This document shows, in pieces, positions 25,041-34,508 of a stretch of DNA of 64,000 nucleotides. The notes under the pieces are model-generated. The model did not search any database. It saw nothing but the letters and a program-made list of their open reading frames with translations, and was not told where the DNA came from. The translations under genes were made by a program, and so were the position numbers. Each line of letters begins with the position of its first letter. Position 1 is the stretch's first letter. The stretch lies in the NCBI GenBank assembly GCA_016191285.1, contig JACPPA010000049.1:41139-105138 (forward strand), written 5' to 3'. This DNA is from Gammaproteobacteria bacterium (GTDB taxonomy: Bacteria > Pseudomonadota > Gammaproteobacteria > Ga0077536).

Positions 25041-25508
25041 ATTGTTGCGCGGCGCGCGACCCTTTAAGCGATCGGGCGGGATTGGTTTGAGGCGTATGTA
25101 CAACGGGCACTATTGACCCTCTTCGATCCCACGGACCCGGTTTCCAATTTTCCGCATTGCGGACACTCCGGGACCTGAGATAAATCAAAATCGATTCTCC
25201 AGCCGGTTGAAAACGAGCGTCCAGTAACGGGTCCCGGCATGAGACGAAAATCGCAGGTCTCGAATCATGAATCCAGTTTAATACCTGCGGTGGTGTCGGT
25301 GAGTTCAAGCCGTCTGAGAGGTGCCGACCATTCAATCCGACGGCCGAACAACCCCCCTGATGGAATCTCCAAGTCGGCATGCTTAGAATCCTTGTGCTCG
25401 GTCGCACCGGATCGCGATTGATAACCTGCAACACGAACTGCCGTCTGGACGGAGTCATTTAGAGATGCGCACTATTTCGCAACCGGCACGTCCCGTCGGG
25501 GATTCCCC
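25041..25508. other. Intergenic region before the sensor kinase, no gene seen
   Basis: About 470 bases without a credible gene. A long frame on the minus strand here has no family features and runs into the MAPEG gene antisense. The only pattern noted is TCGATTCTCC followed by GCCGGTTGAAAA (25191-25213), which resembles tail sequences near 24531 and 33128. The kinase promoter should be here, but I cannot point to one. Confidence 0.5.
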
Positions 25509-28500
25509 ATGACCGTCCCGAGTCCACAGACGTATGCCGCGCTCGAGGCTGAACTCGCCGCGGTTCGATCCGCACTCGCGGCGCGCGACGCAGAACTTGA
25601 GGAAGCACGTGTACACCAAGCGGCGACCGCCGAGATCCTGCAGGTCATCAGCCGCTCGCCTACCGACGTGAAGCCGGTCTTTGAGGCGATTGCGGAACGT
25701 GCTGCAGTCCTGTGCAAGGCCACGTCAGCGAGCTCATTACGGTTCGACGGCGAACTCATTCACCTTGTCGGGCTCTCTGGCATGTCGCGCGAAGGGGAAG
25801 ACGCGCTCCGCGCCATCTTTCCGCGCAAGGCAGATCGCAGTCTCATCGTCGGGCGAGTGGTCTTGGAACGCAAAGCGCAGCATGTTCCGGACGTGCAAGC
25901 CGATACGGAACTGACGTTCCAGCACACCGCTGAAACAGCCGGCATCCGCAGTCTGCTAGCGGTGCCGATGTTGCGTGAAGACGAAGTCGTAGGGGTGATC
26001 GGGGTTACTCGCGGGGAGCCTGGAATGTTTCCGGAGCCGCTCGTCAAACTTCTGCAGATTTTTGCCGATCAGGCTGTGATCGCGATAGAGAACGCGCGCC
26101 TGTTCCGGGAGACACAGGAAGCGTTGGAGCGACAGACCGCGACCGCCGAAATCCTGCAGGTCATCAACAACTCACCCACCGATGTGAAGCCGGTCTTTGA
26201 GGCAATCGCGGAACGCGCGACGGTGCTGTGCAAGGCGAGCGTGGGGATGACCTCCCGGTTCGATGGCGAGTTGATTCACATGATAGGGATCTCTGGTGCG
26301 TCGCCCGAGGGTGAAAATTCCGTACGGGCTGGATTCCCCCGTACGCCCGACAACACCTATGCACACGGGCGCGCAGTTCTGGCACGCGCCCTGGTGCATG
26401 TGCCAGATTTGTTAGCTGATCCGGAAACCCTTCCGCATAAAGAAACCTACCGTAAGGCCGGTATCCGTAGCGCGCTTGCTGTGCCTATGTTGCGCGACGG
26501 CGAGGTCGTCGGCGTGATCGGCGTGAGCCGCGGCGAGCCCGGAATGTTTCCGGAGCCGCTCGTCAAACTGCTGCAAACCTTCGCCGATCAGGCCGTGATC
26601 GCGATCGAGAACGTGCGTCTGGTCAACGAGACTCGCGAAGCGCTAGAACAGCAGACGGCGACTGCCGAAGTCCTCAAAGTGATCAGCAGTTCGGTGGCGA
26701 AAGCACAGCCCGTCTTTGAGAAGATTTTGGATAGCTGTCACACGCTTTTTGATGTAGAGAATATGGCTATTGCGCTGCTCGATAACGACGGGCAGTTGCA
26801 CTTGGGTGCGGGGCGTGGGGTGGCGATGGAGGTTGCTTCGAAATTCCTACCGAGACCCCTGGAAGGAACCACAACTGCGCGGGCGATCCTCGAGCGTCGT
26901 ATTATTTACACACCTAATGTAAGCGCGGCTTCGGAGTCGTATACCCCTTTCCTTCGTTCGATCACCGGCCTCATCGGTAACTCTTCAGGACTGGTCGCCC
27001 CGCTCCTCCTTGATGGCCACGGAATAGGTTCCATTTGGCTGGCGCGTGTTCCGCCGAAACCGTTCTCGGACAAAGAAATCGCGCTCCTCACGACATTCGC
27101 GGATCAAGCCGTGATAGCGATTGAAAACGCCCGTATGTTTCGCGAGACGCAGGAGGCGCTGGAGCGTCAGACCGCTACCGCCGAGGTTCTACAGGTCATC
27201 AGTAGCTCGCCGACGACGACGCAGCCGGTGTTCGAAGCGATCGCCGAACGCGCGGTCGCGATCTCCGGCTACGATTTCTGCAACATCTCCAGTTACGACG
27301 GAGAATTCATGCGTTTGGAGGCCTCGGTCGGGATGATGGCCGAGGACCTAGCTGAACTCCGCAGCAGCTTCAAAGGACGCCAACAGGATGCATCACTTCG
27401 TCCATCGCGTGGATCGGCGATAGGACGTGCGCTCCTGACGGGGTCGCTTGTGAAGATCCCCGATCATTTGCGCGACCCGGAATTCGAGCATTCAGATGCG
27501 CGTGTGCTTCACCGCTTCCGGTCCCTGGTCGCCGTCCCGCTGATCCGTAACGGCCGCACTATCGGAGGCATGACCCTCGGGCGCGCAGAGCCTGGCGATG
27601 TACCCGACAAGATCGTTCGACTGCTCCAGACCTTTGCCGACCAGGCGGTGATCGCGATCGAGAACGTGAGTCTTTTCGAGTCGACGCAGAAAGCCCTGGA
27701 ACAGCAGACCGCGACTTCCGACGTGCTGCAGGTGATTAGTACGTCAATGGCCGATTCGCAGCCGGTATTCGAGAAAATTCTGGATAGCGCTGAAAAACTG
27801 ATCGCCGGCAATATTCATATACTGCATCAAGTTCAAGAGGGGCAGACGCACGTCGTCGCCCAGCGAGGTGGAGCGGCCGCACAGCGCCTAAGTGATTGCT
27901 ACCCCATCCCGGTCGAACACACTTCGTATAGCCTCGGCGAACCCGATGCACCCACCATCTACGTAACAGATACCAGCGCGCTGGAAGATCCACCGCTCAT
28001 TGTGCAGCGGGGCTTAGAGGCAATCGGCGCGGCCTCATTCATCACCGCCAAGCTGCGCTGGGAAGGCCAATGGATCGGTTCTCTGACCGTGCTGCGAGTG
28101 CCGCCCCGCCCATTCAGCGACCAAGAGCGCACGCTTCTTCGCACTTTCGCCGACCAAGCGGTCATTGCGTTTCAGAATACTAAACTGTTCAACGACACTA
28201 AGGAGGCCTTGGAACAACAGACCGCCATCAGCGATGTGCTGCGGGTCACGACCGAATCGCCCAGCGACGTGGACCCCGTATTGAATGCGATCGCCGATCA
28301 CGCCGTGCGTCTGTGCGCTGCAGCCGCGGCCTCGATTTTTCTGGTGGAAGGCGACCAACTGCGGCATGTGTGTTCGCGAGGTGCACTAGCCGAACAAGCG
28401 GTGGAGCTCAATCTCCTTCCGATCGATCGCGCGTCCACCTCTGGTGTCGCGATTCTGGAGGGGGTGACCATCGAGGTCGCGGACATTCAGGCCGAGACAG

Positions 28501-29954
28501 CAAAATACCCGCTCGGGGCGGAGACGGCACGGCGATTAGGGCATCGTTCGATGGCGGTGACGCCGCTACTGCGCGAAGGCAAGGCATTCGGCACCTTGCT
28601 GATCCGACGCCAGGAGATGCGGCCGTTTAGTGCACGCGAAGTGGCGTTGCTGAAAACCTTCGGCAGTCAGGCCGCCATCGCGCTTCAAAACGTGCGGTTA
28701 TTTCGTGAAACGAAGGAAGCGTTAGAGTACCAGACCGCGACAGGCGAAATCCTCAAAGTGATTAGCAGTTCGATGGCCGACACGCAGCCTGTGTTCGAAA
28801 AAATACTGGACAGCTGTGAACAGCTCTTTGACGCCCAAGAACTCAACATCTTCATGGCTAGCAACGATCGGTTCCATCTCGCGGGATGGCGCGGTCGTTG
28901 GATGGAGTTTGCCAAGATTGGCTTTCCGTTGCCGATCGACGATGTCTTAAGCGGTCTCCCATTCCGGGAGCGTCGTACATTGCATATCCCCAGTGTCGGT
29001 GGCTTGAAAACAATCCCGGTAGGCGCGCGTGGGCTCGTCGAACAGCTCGGCGATTTTTCGACCGCCATTGCACCGATGCTGTGGGAAGGCCGGGCAGTCG
29101 GCACCATCGGTGTCATTCGACATCCGCCGAAACCGTTTACGGATAAGGAACTCACGCTTTTATCGACATTCGCCGATCAGGCCGTCATCGCAATCGAGAA
29201 CGCGCGCCTGTTCCGCGAGATTGAGGACAAGAGCAGGCAACTCGAGGAAGCGAGCAAACATAAATCGCAATTCCTGGCAAGCATGAGCCACGAGCTGCGA
29301 ACACCGCTCAATGCAATCCTCGGCTTCAATGAAATGATCCTCGACGAGATTTATGGCGACGTGCCGACGGATATGCGTGAGCCGTTGAGGGACATTCAAG
29401 ACAGCGGCAAACATTTACTCCGCCTGATCAACAACGTCTTAGATCTTGCCAAAATAGAGGCCGGCCGCATGGAGCTCGCGCTGGGCGACTATGCGGTACA
29501 CGACCTGGTGGAGAGCGTTCGCGCGACGTTGCGGCCGCTCGCCTCGGCGAAAGGCCTGGAGTTCGTCACCACCGTGCCCGATGAGCTGCCACTCGCCTAC
29601 GGGGACTTTGGCCGCCTCACACAGTGCCTGATGAATCTCGCCGGCAATTCGCTCAAATTCACTAGCGTAGGCCGTGTCGAGCTCTCGATTGAGCTGCAAG
29701 GCAGTACGCTGGTCTTCCGGGTTGCGGACACGGGGATCGGGATACCGGCCGACAAGATCGACAGCCTGTTTACCGAGTTCAAGCAGACCGATGCCACGAT
29801 TGCCTCCGAGTACGGCGGGACCGGGCTCGGGCTTTCGATCAGTCGCAAGTTCGTCGAGATGCACGGTGGACGGATTTGGGTAGAGAGCGAGGTGGGGCGA
29901 GGCTCGGTCTTCAACTTCGAGGTTCCGTTACGGGTCGAGCCGGCGGTCGCATGA
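25509..29954 (+). CDS. Sensor histidine kinase with seven tandem GAF units
   Basis: A 1481-residue soluble histidine kinase. After a short coiled coil (about 10-35), seven units of about 172 residues follow one another. Each begins with a linker helix like EALEQQTATAEVLKVISSS, and each contains a GAF fold ending FADQAVIAIENARLF; they start near 25617, 26131, 26650, 27167, 27704, 28218 and 28732. Then come the HisKA domain with the H-box ASMSHELRTPLNAILGF (phospho-His1261) and the HATPase domain (N-box NLAGNSLKF, ADTGIGIP, GGTGLGLSI). There is no transmembrane segment, so it senses a cytoplasmic or membrane-permeant signal. The stop overlaps the receiver gene start (ATGA), its likely phosphotransfer partner. 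Confidence 0.95.
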   Translation: MTVPSPQTYAALEAELAAVRSALAARDAELEEARVHQAATAEILQVISRSPTDVKPVFEAIAERAAVLCKATSASSLRFDGELIHLVGLSGMSREGEDALRAIFPRKADRSLIVGRVVLERKAQHVPDVQADTELTFQHTAETAGIRSLLAVPMLREDEVVGVIGVTRGEPGMFPEPLVKLLQIFADQAVIAIENARLFRETQEALERQTATAEILQVINNSPTDVKPVFEAIAERATVLCKASVGMTSRFDGELIHMIGISGASPEGENSVRAGFPRTPDNTYAHGRAVLARALVHVPDLLADPETLPHKETYRKAGIRSALAVPMLRDGEVVGVIGVSRGEPGMFPEPLVKLLQTFADQAVIAIENVRLVNETREALEQQTATAEVLKVISSSVAKAQPVFEKILDSCHTLFDVENMAIALLDNDGQLHLGAGRGVAMEVASKFLPRPLEGTTTARAILERRIIYTPNVSAASESYTPFLRSITGLIGNSSGLVAPLLLDGHGIGSIWLARVPPKPFSDKEIALLTTFADQAVIAIENARMFRETQEALERQTATAEVLQVISSSPTTTQPVFEAIAERAVAISGYDFCNISSYDGEFMRLEASVGMMAEDLAELRSSFKGRQQDASLRPSRGSAIGRALLTGSLVKIPDHLRDPEFEHSDARVLHRFRSLVAVPLIRNGRTIGGMTLGRAEPGDVPDKIVRLLQTFADQAVIAIENVSLFESTQKALEQQTATSDVLQVISTSMADSQPVFEKILDSAEKLIAGNIHILHQVQEGQTHVVAQRGGAAAQRLSDCYPIPVEHTSYSLGEPDAPTIYVTDTSALEDPPLIVQRGLEAIGAASFITAKLRWEGQWIGSLTVLRVPPRPFSDQERTLLRTFADQAVIAFQNTKLFNDTKEALEQQTAISDVLRVTTESPSDVDPVLNAIADHAVRLCAAAAASIFLVEGDQLRHVCSRGALAEQAVELNLLPIDRASTSGVAILEGVTIEVADIQAETAKYPLGAETARRLGHRSMAVTPLLREGKAFGTLLIRRQEMRPFSAREVALLKTFGSQAAIALQNVRLFRETKEALEYQTATGEILKVISSSMADTQPVFEKILDSCEQLFDAQELNIFMASNDRFHLAGWRGRWMEFAKIGFPLPIDDVLSGLPFRERRTLHIPSVGGLKTIPVGARGLVEQLGDFSTAIAPMLWEGRAVGTIGVIRHPPKPFTDKELTLLSTFADQAVIAIENARLFREIEDKSRQLEEASKHKSQFLASMSHELRTPLNAILGFNEMILDEIYGDVPTDMREPLRDIQDSGKHLLRLINNVLDLAKIEAGRMELALGDYAVHDLVESVRATLRPLASAKGLEFVTTVPDELPLAYGDFGRLTQCLMNLAGNSLKFTSVGRVELSIELQGSTLVFRVADTGIGIPADKIDSLFTEFKQTDATIASEYGGTGLGLSISRKFVEMHGGRIWVESEVGRGSVFNFEVPLRVEPAVA

Positions 29955-30325
29955 GTAACCAGGCCATCCTCTATGTCGAGGACAATGAATTAAACCGCAA
30001 ACTCGTGCGCGCCTTACTAAAGGCTACGACCTATACCTTGATCGAGGCGAATGACGGCGAAGCCGGCGTCGCGAAAGCCCTCGCCGAGCGCCCAGACCTG
30101 ATCCTGATGGACATCCAGCTGCCGAAGATCTCGGGGATCGAGGCTACCCGTCAACTGCGCGCTGACCCGGCGACGACCGGTACCCCGATCGTTGTCATCA
30201 CCTCGTTCGCGCTCTCCGGAGACGAGCAAAAGGCAAAGGAGGCCGGCGCCACGGCGTATATGGCGAAGCCCTACAGCCCACGCGAACTGCTCGCGCTGAT
30301 CCGTCAGATTCTTCCCGAGGGCTAA
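29951..30325 (+). CDS. Single-domain response regulator (CheY/DivK-like)
   Basis: A 124-residue receiver domain with no output domain. The acidic pair is in ILYVEDNELNRK, the phospho-acceptor is Asp54 in LILMDIQLPKISG, the switch Ser/Thr is in VVITSFA, and the conserved Lys is in AYMAKPYSP. ATG 29951 overlaps the kinase stop by four bases; an earlier in-frame start at 29876 lies inside the kinase gene and is rejected. As in DivK/CheY systems, the output would be by protein-protein contact or phosphorelay. No DNA-binding partner is adjacent. Confidence 0.93.
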   Translation: MSNQAILYVEDNELNRKLVRALLKATTYTLIEANDGEAGVAKALAERPDLILMDIQLPKISGIEATRQLRADPATTGTPIVVITSFALSGDEQKAKEAGATAYMAKPYSPRELLALIRQILPEG

Positions 30326-30505
30326 TCATGCGACAGCGGCGTGCAGCAAGATTGCCGCAGGAACAGACGATCAGTTCTCACTGCTAGCACGTGGAGGTGA
30401 TCTTCTGACGTTCAACGCGGTCAGCGAATGCCTCTCTGCAGAGTCCGCTTTCTCGCTTTTGGGCGGCCGCAAACTAGGAACGTCAGAGACCGGATCTGGT
30501 AAGGG

Positions 30506-30574
30506 TTGTTAGATGCCCGCCGTTCGGCACGGCCTTTGCGCGCGCGAGTGCGCTAAGCGGCGGGCATCTAACAA
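30506..30574. repeat. 17-bp perfect inverted repeat near IS end
   Basis: TTGTTAGATGCCCGCCG (30506-30522) and its exact reverse complement (30558-30574) are separated by 35 bases. It lies 181 bases downstream of the response regulator and about 285 bases past the stop of the IS91-type transposase remnant. It could be a terminator for the kinase operon (no T-run) or mark the element's terminus. The remainder of 30326-30857 shows no gene. Confidence 0.6.
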
Positions 30575-30857
30575 GGCCCAGTGCAAGAAACCGCGGTGGG
30601 TCGGCGAAGGGGTGTCACGCAGTCCGTTGCGGCTATGGGGATTTGATTCGCGCGCGGTGGGTTGACGGCGAGCAGTACGCTGATGCTGCTCATTGAAGCG
30701 TGATGGAGTGAGGGTGTGTTGAGTTTGTTTTTAACACACTCGATCGTCCAGCCATGGGAACACGTGGTGCTATTTCGTGTATCAACTGTGTTGAGTCCAA
30801 AGCCGCCCGTTGTGCGCTTACGATAAGCCGCCAAATCAAAGCAGAATAGCGTCATTC

Positions 30858-32032
30858 TCATGCCGGACATACAGGCCCCGCACGACTGGGTGGCGTGCGC
30901 GGCGCATGACCACGCTCGAAGTGTTCGATGATGATCATCGGTGCGCCACACGCGGGACAGATAAATGTCGGCGCGTGTTCATGCGCTGCCGTGTGCGCCT
31001 CGTCGGTCGTGACGGATGGTGGTTCACAGTTCAACAGTTCGCGTGCTTTCTTCAGCGCATGCGTGCGTTGCTGATTGGCGAGCAATCCGTAGTGTCGAAT
31101 GCGATGGAAGCCGTGCGGCTGGACATGTAACAGAAAGCGACGGATGAACTCATCGGTCGCCAACGTCATGGTTTGATACCGTTCGCGGGTGGGCTTGCGA
31201 TAATCCTTCCACTTGAAGGTGACGCCGCGTTCATCGCAGGCGATGAGACGACTGTTGGCGATGGCGACGCGGTGGGTGTAGCGCGAGAGGTATTCGAGTA
31301 CGGCCTGTGGACCGGCGAAGGGTGGTTTGGCATAGACGACCCATTCAATTGTCCGCAGCGGCTTCAGGAAACCGCTGAAGGCGCCGCGCTCGCTGAGCGC
31401 TTGGTGCTCACCGAAGAACTGCAGTCGTCCGTCGTGGTGCGCGGCGTCGAGGTGCTCGAGGAACAGTCGTCGGAATAAGCGCGAGAGCACACGCACTGGT
31501 AAGAAGAAGCCTTTACGACACGCGACCCAGCGTTCACCGTCCAACGACACACCGCCGCCCGGTACCACACAGTGCACGTGGGGAGCACGGCCGTGAGTCC
31601 GATCCGTGCCCCGAGGTGCTTCGGATCAGCGGCGATGGTGGTGAGCGTTTCAGCTGCGGCCTTGAACAGCAACGCATACATCACGTCTTTGTTGGTGTAG
31701 GCGATGTCGCTAATCGGTGCCGGTAACGTGAACACGACGTGGTAGTACTCGACCGGCAACAAGTCGGCTTGTCGTGCGTCGAGCCAACGGTGTGCGGCTG
31801 CCCCCCCCTGACACTTGGGACAATGCCGATTACGACACGAGTTATAGGCGTGTTGGGTCGTGGCGCAGTCGGCACAGCGCAAACCATGCCCGCCGAGGGC
31901 GGCGCTCCGGCACTGCTCGATGGCGGACATCACCTTCAATTGCCCGAGGCTCAGATGTCCGGCCTGCGCACGGCGCCACGCCGCGCCATGCGCGCGCAGG
32001 ATGTCCGCGACTTCGAGTCGCGGTCGTGACAT
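30858..32032 (-). pseudogene. IS91 family transposase, frameshifted by internal deletion
   Basis: The N-terminal part (32032 to about 31588) has the IS91 zinc-binding region (CADCATTQHAYNSCRNRHCP, then KCQ) and ends at GARIGLTAVL. The frame then jumps and resumes with PHVHCVVPGGG from about 31583. The HUH motif (HVH) and the paired tyrosines (EYLSRYTHRVAI, Y-x3-Y) of rolling-circle transposases are in this second part, followed by a C-terminal zinc-finger-like region (CPACGAP). Comparison with the usual VLHTW...HPHVHC spacing implies a deletion of some thirty bases, not a multiple of three, at about 31584-31588. It is therefore inactive unless complemented. Confidence 0.85.
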
Positions 32033-32045
32033 GACCGTCGCCCGG

Positions 32046-32921
32046 TCAGCTCACGGCGAGATACTCCAACGGACTTTTGACCTCGCGCAATAACTGCGCG
32101 GCGACATGACTGTAGCGCGCCGTCGTATCCAACTTCTGATGTCCAAGTAGCACTTGGATGACGCGGATGTCGACTTTCTGCTCCAACAGATGTGTCGCGA
32201 AGGCATGCCGTAATGAATGCAACGACACCCGCTTCTTAATCGGCGTCGCGTTCACCGCGTGATGAAAGACGCGGTTCAGTTGTCGCGTCGACATCGGCTC
32301 AACCGGATTCTGACCGGGAAACAACCACCCACCCGGCAACATCTTCCGCTCGGTCTGCGCCTGTCGATACCAAGCGCGCAGTAACTCAAGCAGACTCGGC
32401 GAGAGCATGGCATTGCGATCTCTTCCACCCTTGCCTTGTTCGACGCGAATGACCATGCGTTGACTATCAATGTCGGTGACTTTGAGATGCACGACTTCAC
32501 TCGCGCGTAACCCGGCGCCATAGGCCACCGACAATGCCGCGCGAAACTTCAGGCTACCGGCGGCGGCGATGATCTGTTCCACCTCACCGGCGTTTAACAC
32601 CACGGGTAAGATGCGCGGCTCGCGCACCGGGCTCATCAGTGCGAGCGCATCGAGACGGCGTAACGTCACTTCAAAGAAGAAGCGCAAGCCGGTGATCGTC
32701 GCATTGAGGGTGGTGCTCGACATCCCGCCCGCGACTAGGTGCATCTGGAAACGGCGGAGATCTTCGGGCGTCGCGCGCGCTGGCGAATGGCCTAGAAAAT
32801 CGGCTAACTTCTTCACCGCACGGATATAGCCAGCTTGGGTCTGTCGATTGAGTTTACGCATGGCCATGTCATCGAGCATGCGTTGACGTAACGGGCTAAT
32901 GGGTTTAATGGTAGGAATCAT
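32046..32921 (-). CDS. Tyrosine recombinase/integrase of the IS91-type element
   Basis: A 291-residue phage-integrase-family recombinase of XerC/D size. The N-terminal SAM-like core-binding domain (RQTQAGYIRAVKKLADFLG) is followed by the catalytic domain with Arg (GAGLRASEVVHL), Lys (EQGKGGRDR), HxxR (SLHSLRHAFATH), the second His (LLGHQKLDTTARYSHV) and the nucleophile Tyr in that same stretch. All catalytic residues are present. ATG 32921 has AGGAG eight bases upstream and is preferred to the longer frame reaching 32972. It sits 13 bases before the transposase remnant. Confidence 0.93.
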   Translation of the reverse strand: MIPTIKPISPLRQRMLDDMAMRKLNRQTQAGYIRAVKKLADFLGHSPARATPEDLRRFQMHLVAGGMSSTTLNATITGLRFFFEVTLRRLDALALMSPVREPRILPVVLNAGEVEQIIAAAGSLKFRAALSVAYGAGLRASEVVHLKVTDIDSQRMVIRVEQGKGGRDRNAMLSPSLLELLRAWYRQAQTERKMLPGGWLFPGQNPVEPMSTRQLNRVFHHAVNATPIKKRVSLHSLRHAFATHLLEQKVDIRVIQVLLGHQKLDTTARYSHVAAQLLREVKSPLEYLAVS

Positions 32922-33147
32922 GGTTCTGCTCCTGTGTTGGGCAATGGTTGTTTGGCAACACCACCTCAACACAGGACAGGGCCTGATTTAAAACACCGGC
33001 ACGTGCCGGGCGCCTGCAACGACTTTTCTACGGGTTACCGCGCGAGCGGTTTAGTGCGCTGGCCGACTCCTACCGGCCATACTCATAATTGCATACAGTC
33101 TAAAGCGTTCAGCTACGAGCAAATAAATTCGATTCTCCGCCACCGAT

Positions 33148-34107
33148 TCAAATTTCCATCTTCGTAATCGAACACGATTTAGTAAGGCCAAGACCGCGCT
33201 TGATTCCCGGGTAGGCGCGAACGGTAGCAGCGGTTATCGCGAGTTCGAGCCGGACCGTGCGGCCATGCTTGGCTTCGATGACATCACCAAGTGCCAGCGC
33301 CTCGTTTGACTGTCCGGCAACCGCTTGACCGAGTGCGAACGCGATTCGCCGATCGCCTTCGGGTGGCTTCGATGCCAGCGCGGCGTTGATCAGATCGCGA
33401 GGGACACCATCGCCGAGCGCGCTATTTGCCGCAACGATTGCGCACGGCCCGCAATCCTCAACCAAACTCGCGCCGATGCGCGTCATGTGAAACAGGTCAG
33501 CGGGTGCTGCGTAACGATGCATCGTCATCGGCATGAAATGCGCGAGTTTGTCGAAGGCGTGACCGGGCGCCTGCGCTATCTCATGGAAAAAGCCTGAATC
33601 ATGCGGCGACATTTTATCGATGGCGCCGAGCAGTACCTGCTTTGGAATGCCAGCCGGGACAATTCGTTGCCGAACCATCAAGATCCCGAGCGCAATCCAC
33701 ACTAGTAGCGGTGGACCTAGCACGCCAGGAGCATCCTGCCAGAAGACATCGGGAGCCCCGATGTCAGTCAGCACTTCCCAAATATGAAAGGCGCCATGAA
33801 AGCTCAGCCATAGCACACCGGTAAGCGCCGCGAGCCAGCGTCCCGCGGGATAACGCGCGGCATAACCAAGCATGATTGCGCAAGTCAGGTAAGCCAGGCC
33901 GATGTCGCGAATGAAATGCTGATTACGCGGGCCGGTGGTCTGGACCGTGGGTAGTAACTGATACCAGCCGTACGGATCGCACACCATGAACGCGCCATTG
34001 ACGAGTGCGAACAGCGCCGTAAACGCGATCAAGCATTGTGCGAAGCGGTCGAGTGCGTCGGGTTTGCCCATTTCAGTTCTCTTTGCGTGTTTTTCAGTAG
34101 ATGGCAT
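33148..34107 (-). CDS. Membrane protein with C-terminal AhpD-like (carboxymuconolactone decarboxylase) domain
   Basis: A 319-residue fusion. The first about 150 residues hold four or five hydrophobic helices (CLIAFTALFALVNGAFMV, YLTCAIMLGYAA, LLVWIALGILMV). The rest is soluble and has an AhpD-like segment, LVEDCGPCAIVAANSALGDG, with a CGPC pair matching the redox CxxC of AhpD, then a helix bundle (DLINAALASK). It may be a membrane-tethered peroxidase or thiol-reductase component; this is inference. Start options are ATG 34107 and ATG 34071 (MGKPDALDRF); neither has a clear ribosome site. It lies just outside the IS91-type element. Confidence 0.72.
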   Translation of the reverse strand: MPSTEKHAKRTEMGKPDALDRFAQCLIAFTALFALVNGAFMVCDPYGWYQLLPTVQTTGPRNQHFIRDIGLAYLTCAIMLGYAARYPAGRWLAALTGVLWLSFHGAFHIWEVLTDIGAPDVFWQDAPGVLGPPLLVWIALGILMVRQRIVPAGIPKQVLLGAIDKMSPHDSGFFHEIAQAPGHAFDKLAHFMPMTMHRYAAPADLFHMTRIGASLVEDCGPCAIVAANSALGDGVPRDLINAALASKPPEGDRRIAFALGQAVAGQSNEALALGDVIEAKHGRTVRLELAITAATVRAYPGIKRGLGLTKSCSITKMEI

Positions 34108-34508
34108 TTGCCGATATTACATCGGCCCCAGGTCTCTAACGAATATAGAAATTATGGTGGCTGCAGGCAGCACGTTGCCGATCCAGAGGACGGCCAAATT
34201 CCGTTAATTTCCAGCCGATTGATCGGCGCTGAGCGATCGGTGGGCGCCGACTAATCGCGATTGCGCACCCGCTCAGCCGGTTGCGCGAGCCGATAAAGGA
34301 TGTAGGTATCAGAGCTTGTCTTTCGCTCAAGCGCCATGCAACACCTTTGAAAAGACAAAAAGCAAGACACCCATGCCTCTGTGCCTCAGTGCATCAAAAC
34401 TACGAGGAGATTTATTCTACGACTTGAACGCCGCAGTTCAGACGCCGCCGAGGTACGTGAGGGAACCCAAAGCGCGCAGCGATTTGAGCGGTCGCCTGCA
34501 GTCCCTCG
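34108..34508. other. AT-richer gap, no supported gene
   Basis: About 400 bases between the membrane/AhpD-like gene and the unknown gene at 34509. A small plus-strand frame (34316-34579) has no family features and overlaps the end of the minus-strand gene, so it is not called. Base composition is visibly less GC-rich than the flanking core genes, as in the next 1.8 kb. Confidence 0.45.

Larger units (their letters stand above)
30500..33010 (-). mobile_element. IS91-type element with tyrosine recombinase (boundaries approximate)
   Basis: A tyrosine recombinase gene followed 13 bases later by an IS91-family HUH transposase, the gene order reported for a subset of IS91 elements that carry an accessory integrase. 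The transposase is broken, so the copy is probably not autonomous. Ends are not certain: IS91 elements lack inverted terminal repeats, so I place the limits at the hairpin near 30506 and at the palindromic stretch CCGGCACGTGCCGG near 32996-33009. No target duplication is expected for rolling-circle transposition. Confidence 0.7.

Noticed and set aside
24835..25458. Long minus-strand frame antisense to the MAPEG gene
   Set aside because: No family signature, amino-acid composition unlike a real protein, and it covers an established gene on the other strand.
30506..30574. Resemblance to an integron attC site (GTTAGATG and CATCTAAC ends)
   Set aside because: In attC sites the order is RYYYAAC first and GTTRRRY last. 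Here the order is reversed, and no cassette array or integron integrase is present.
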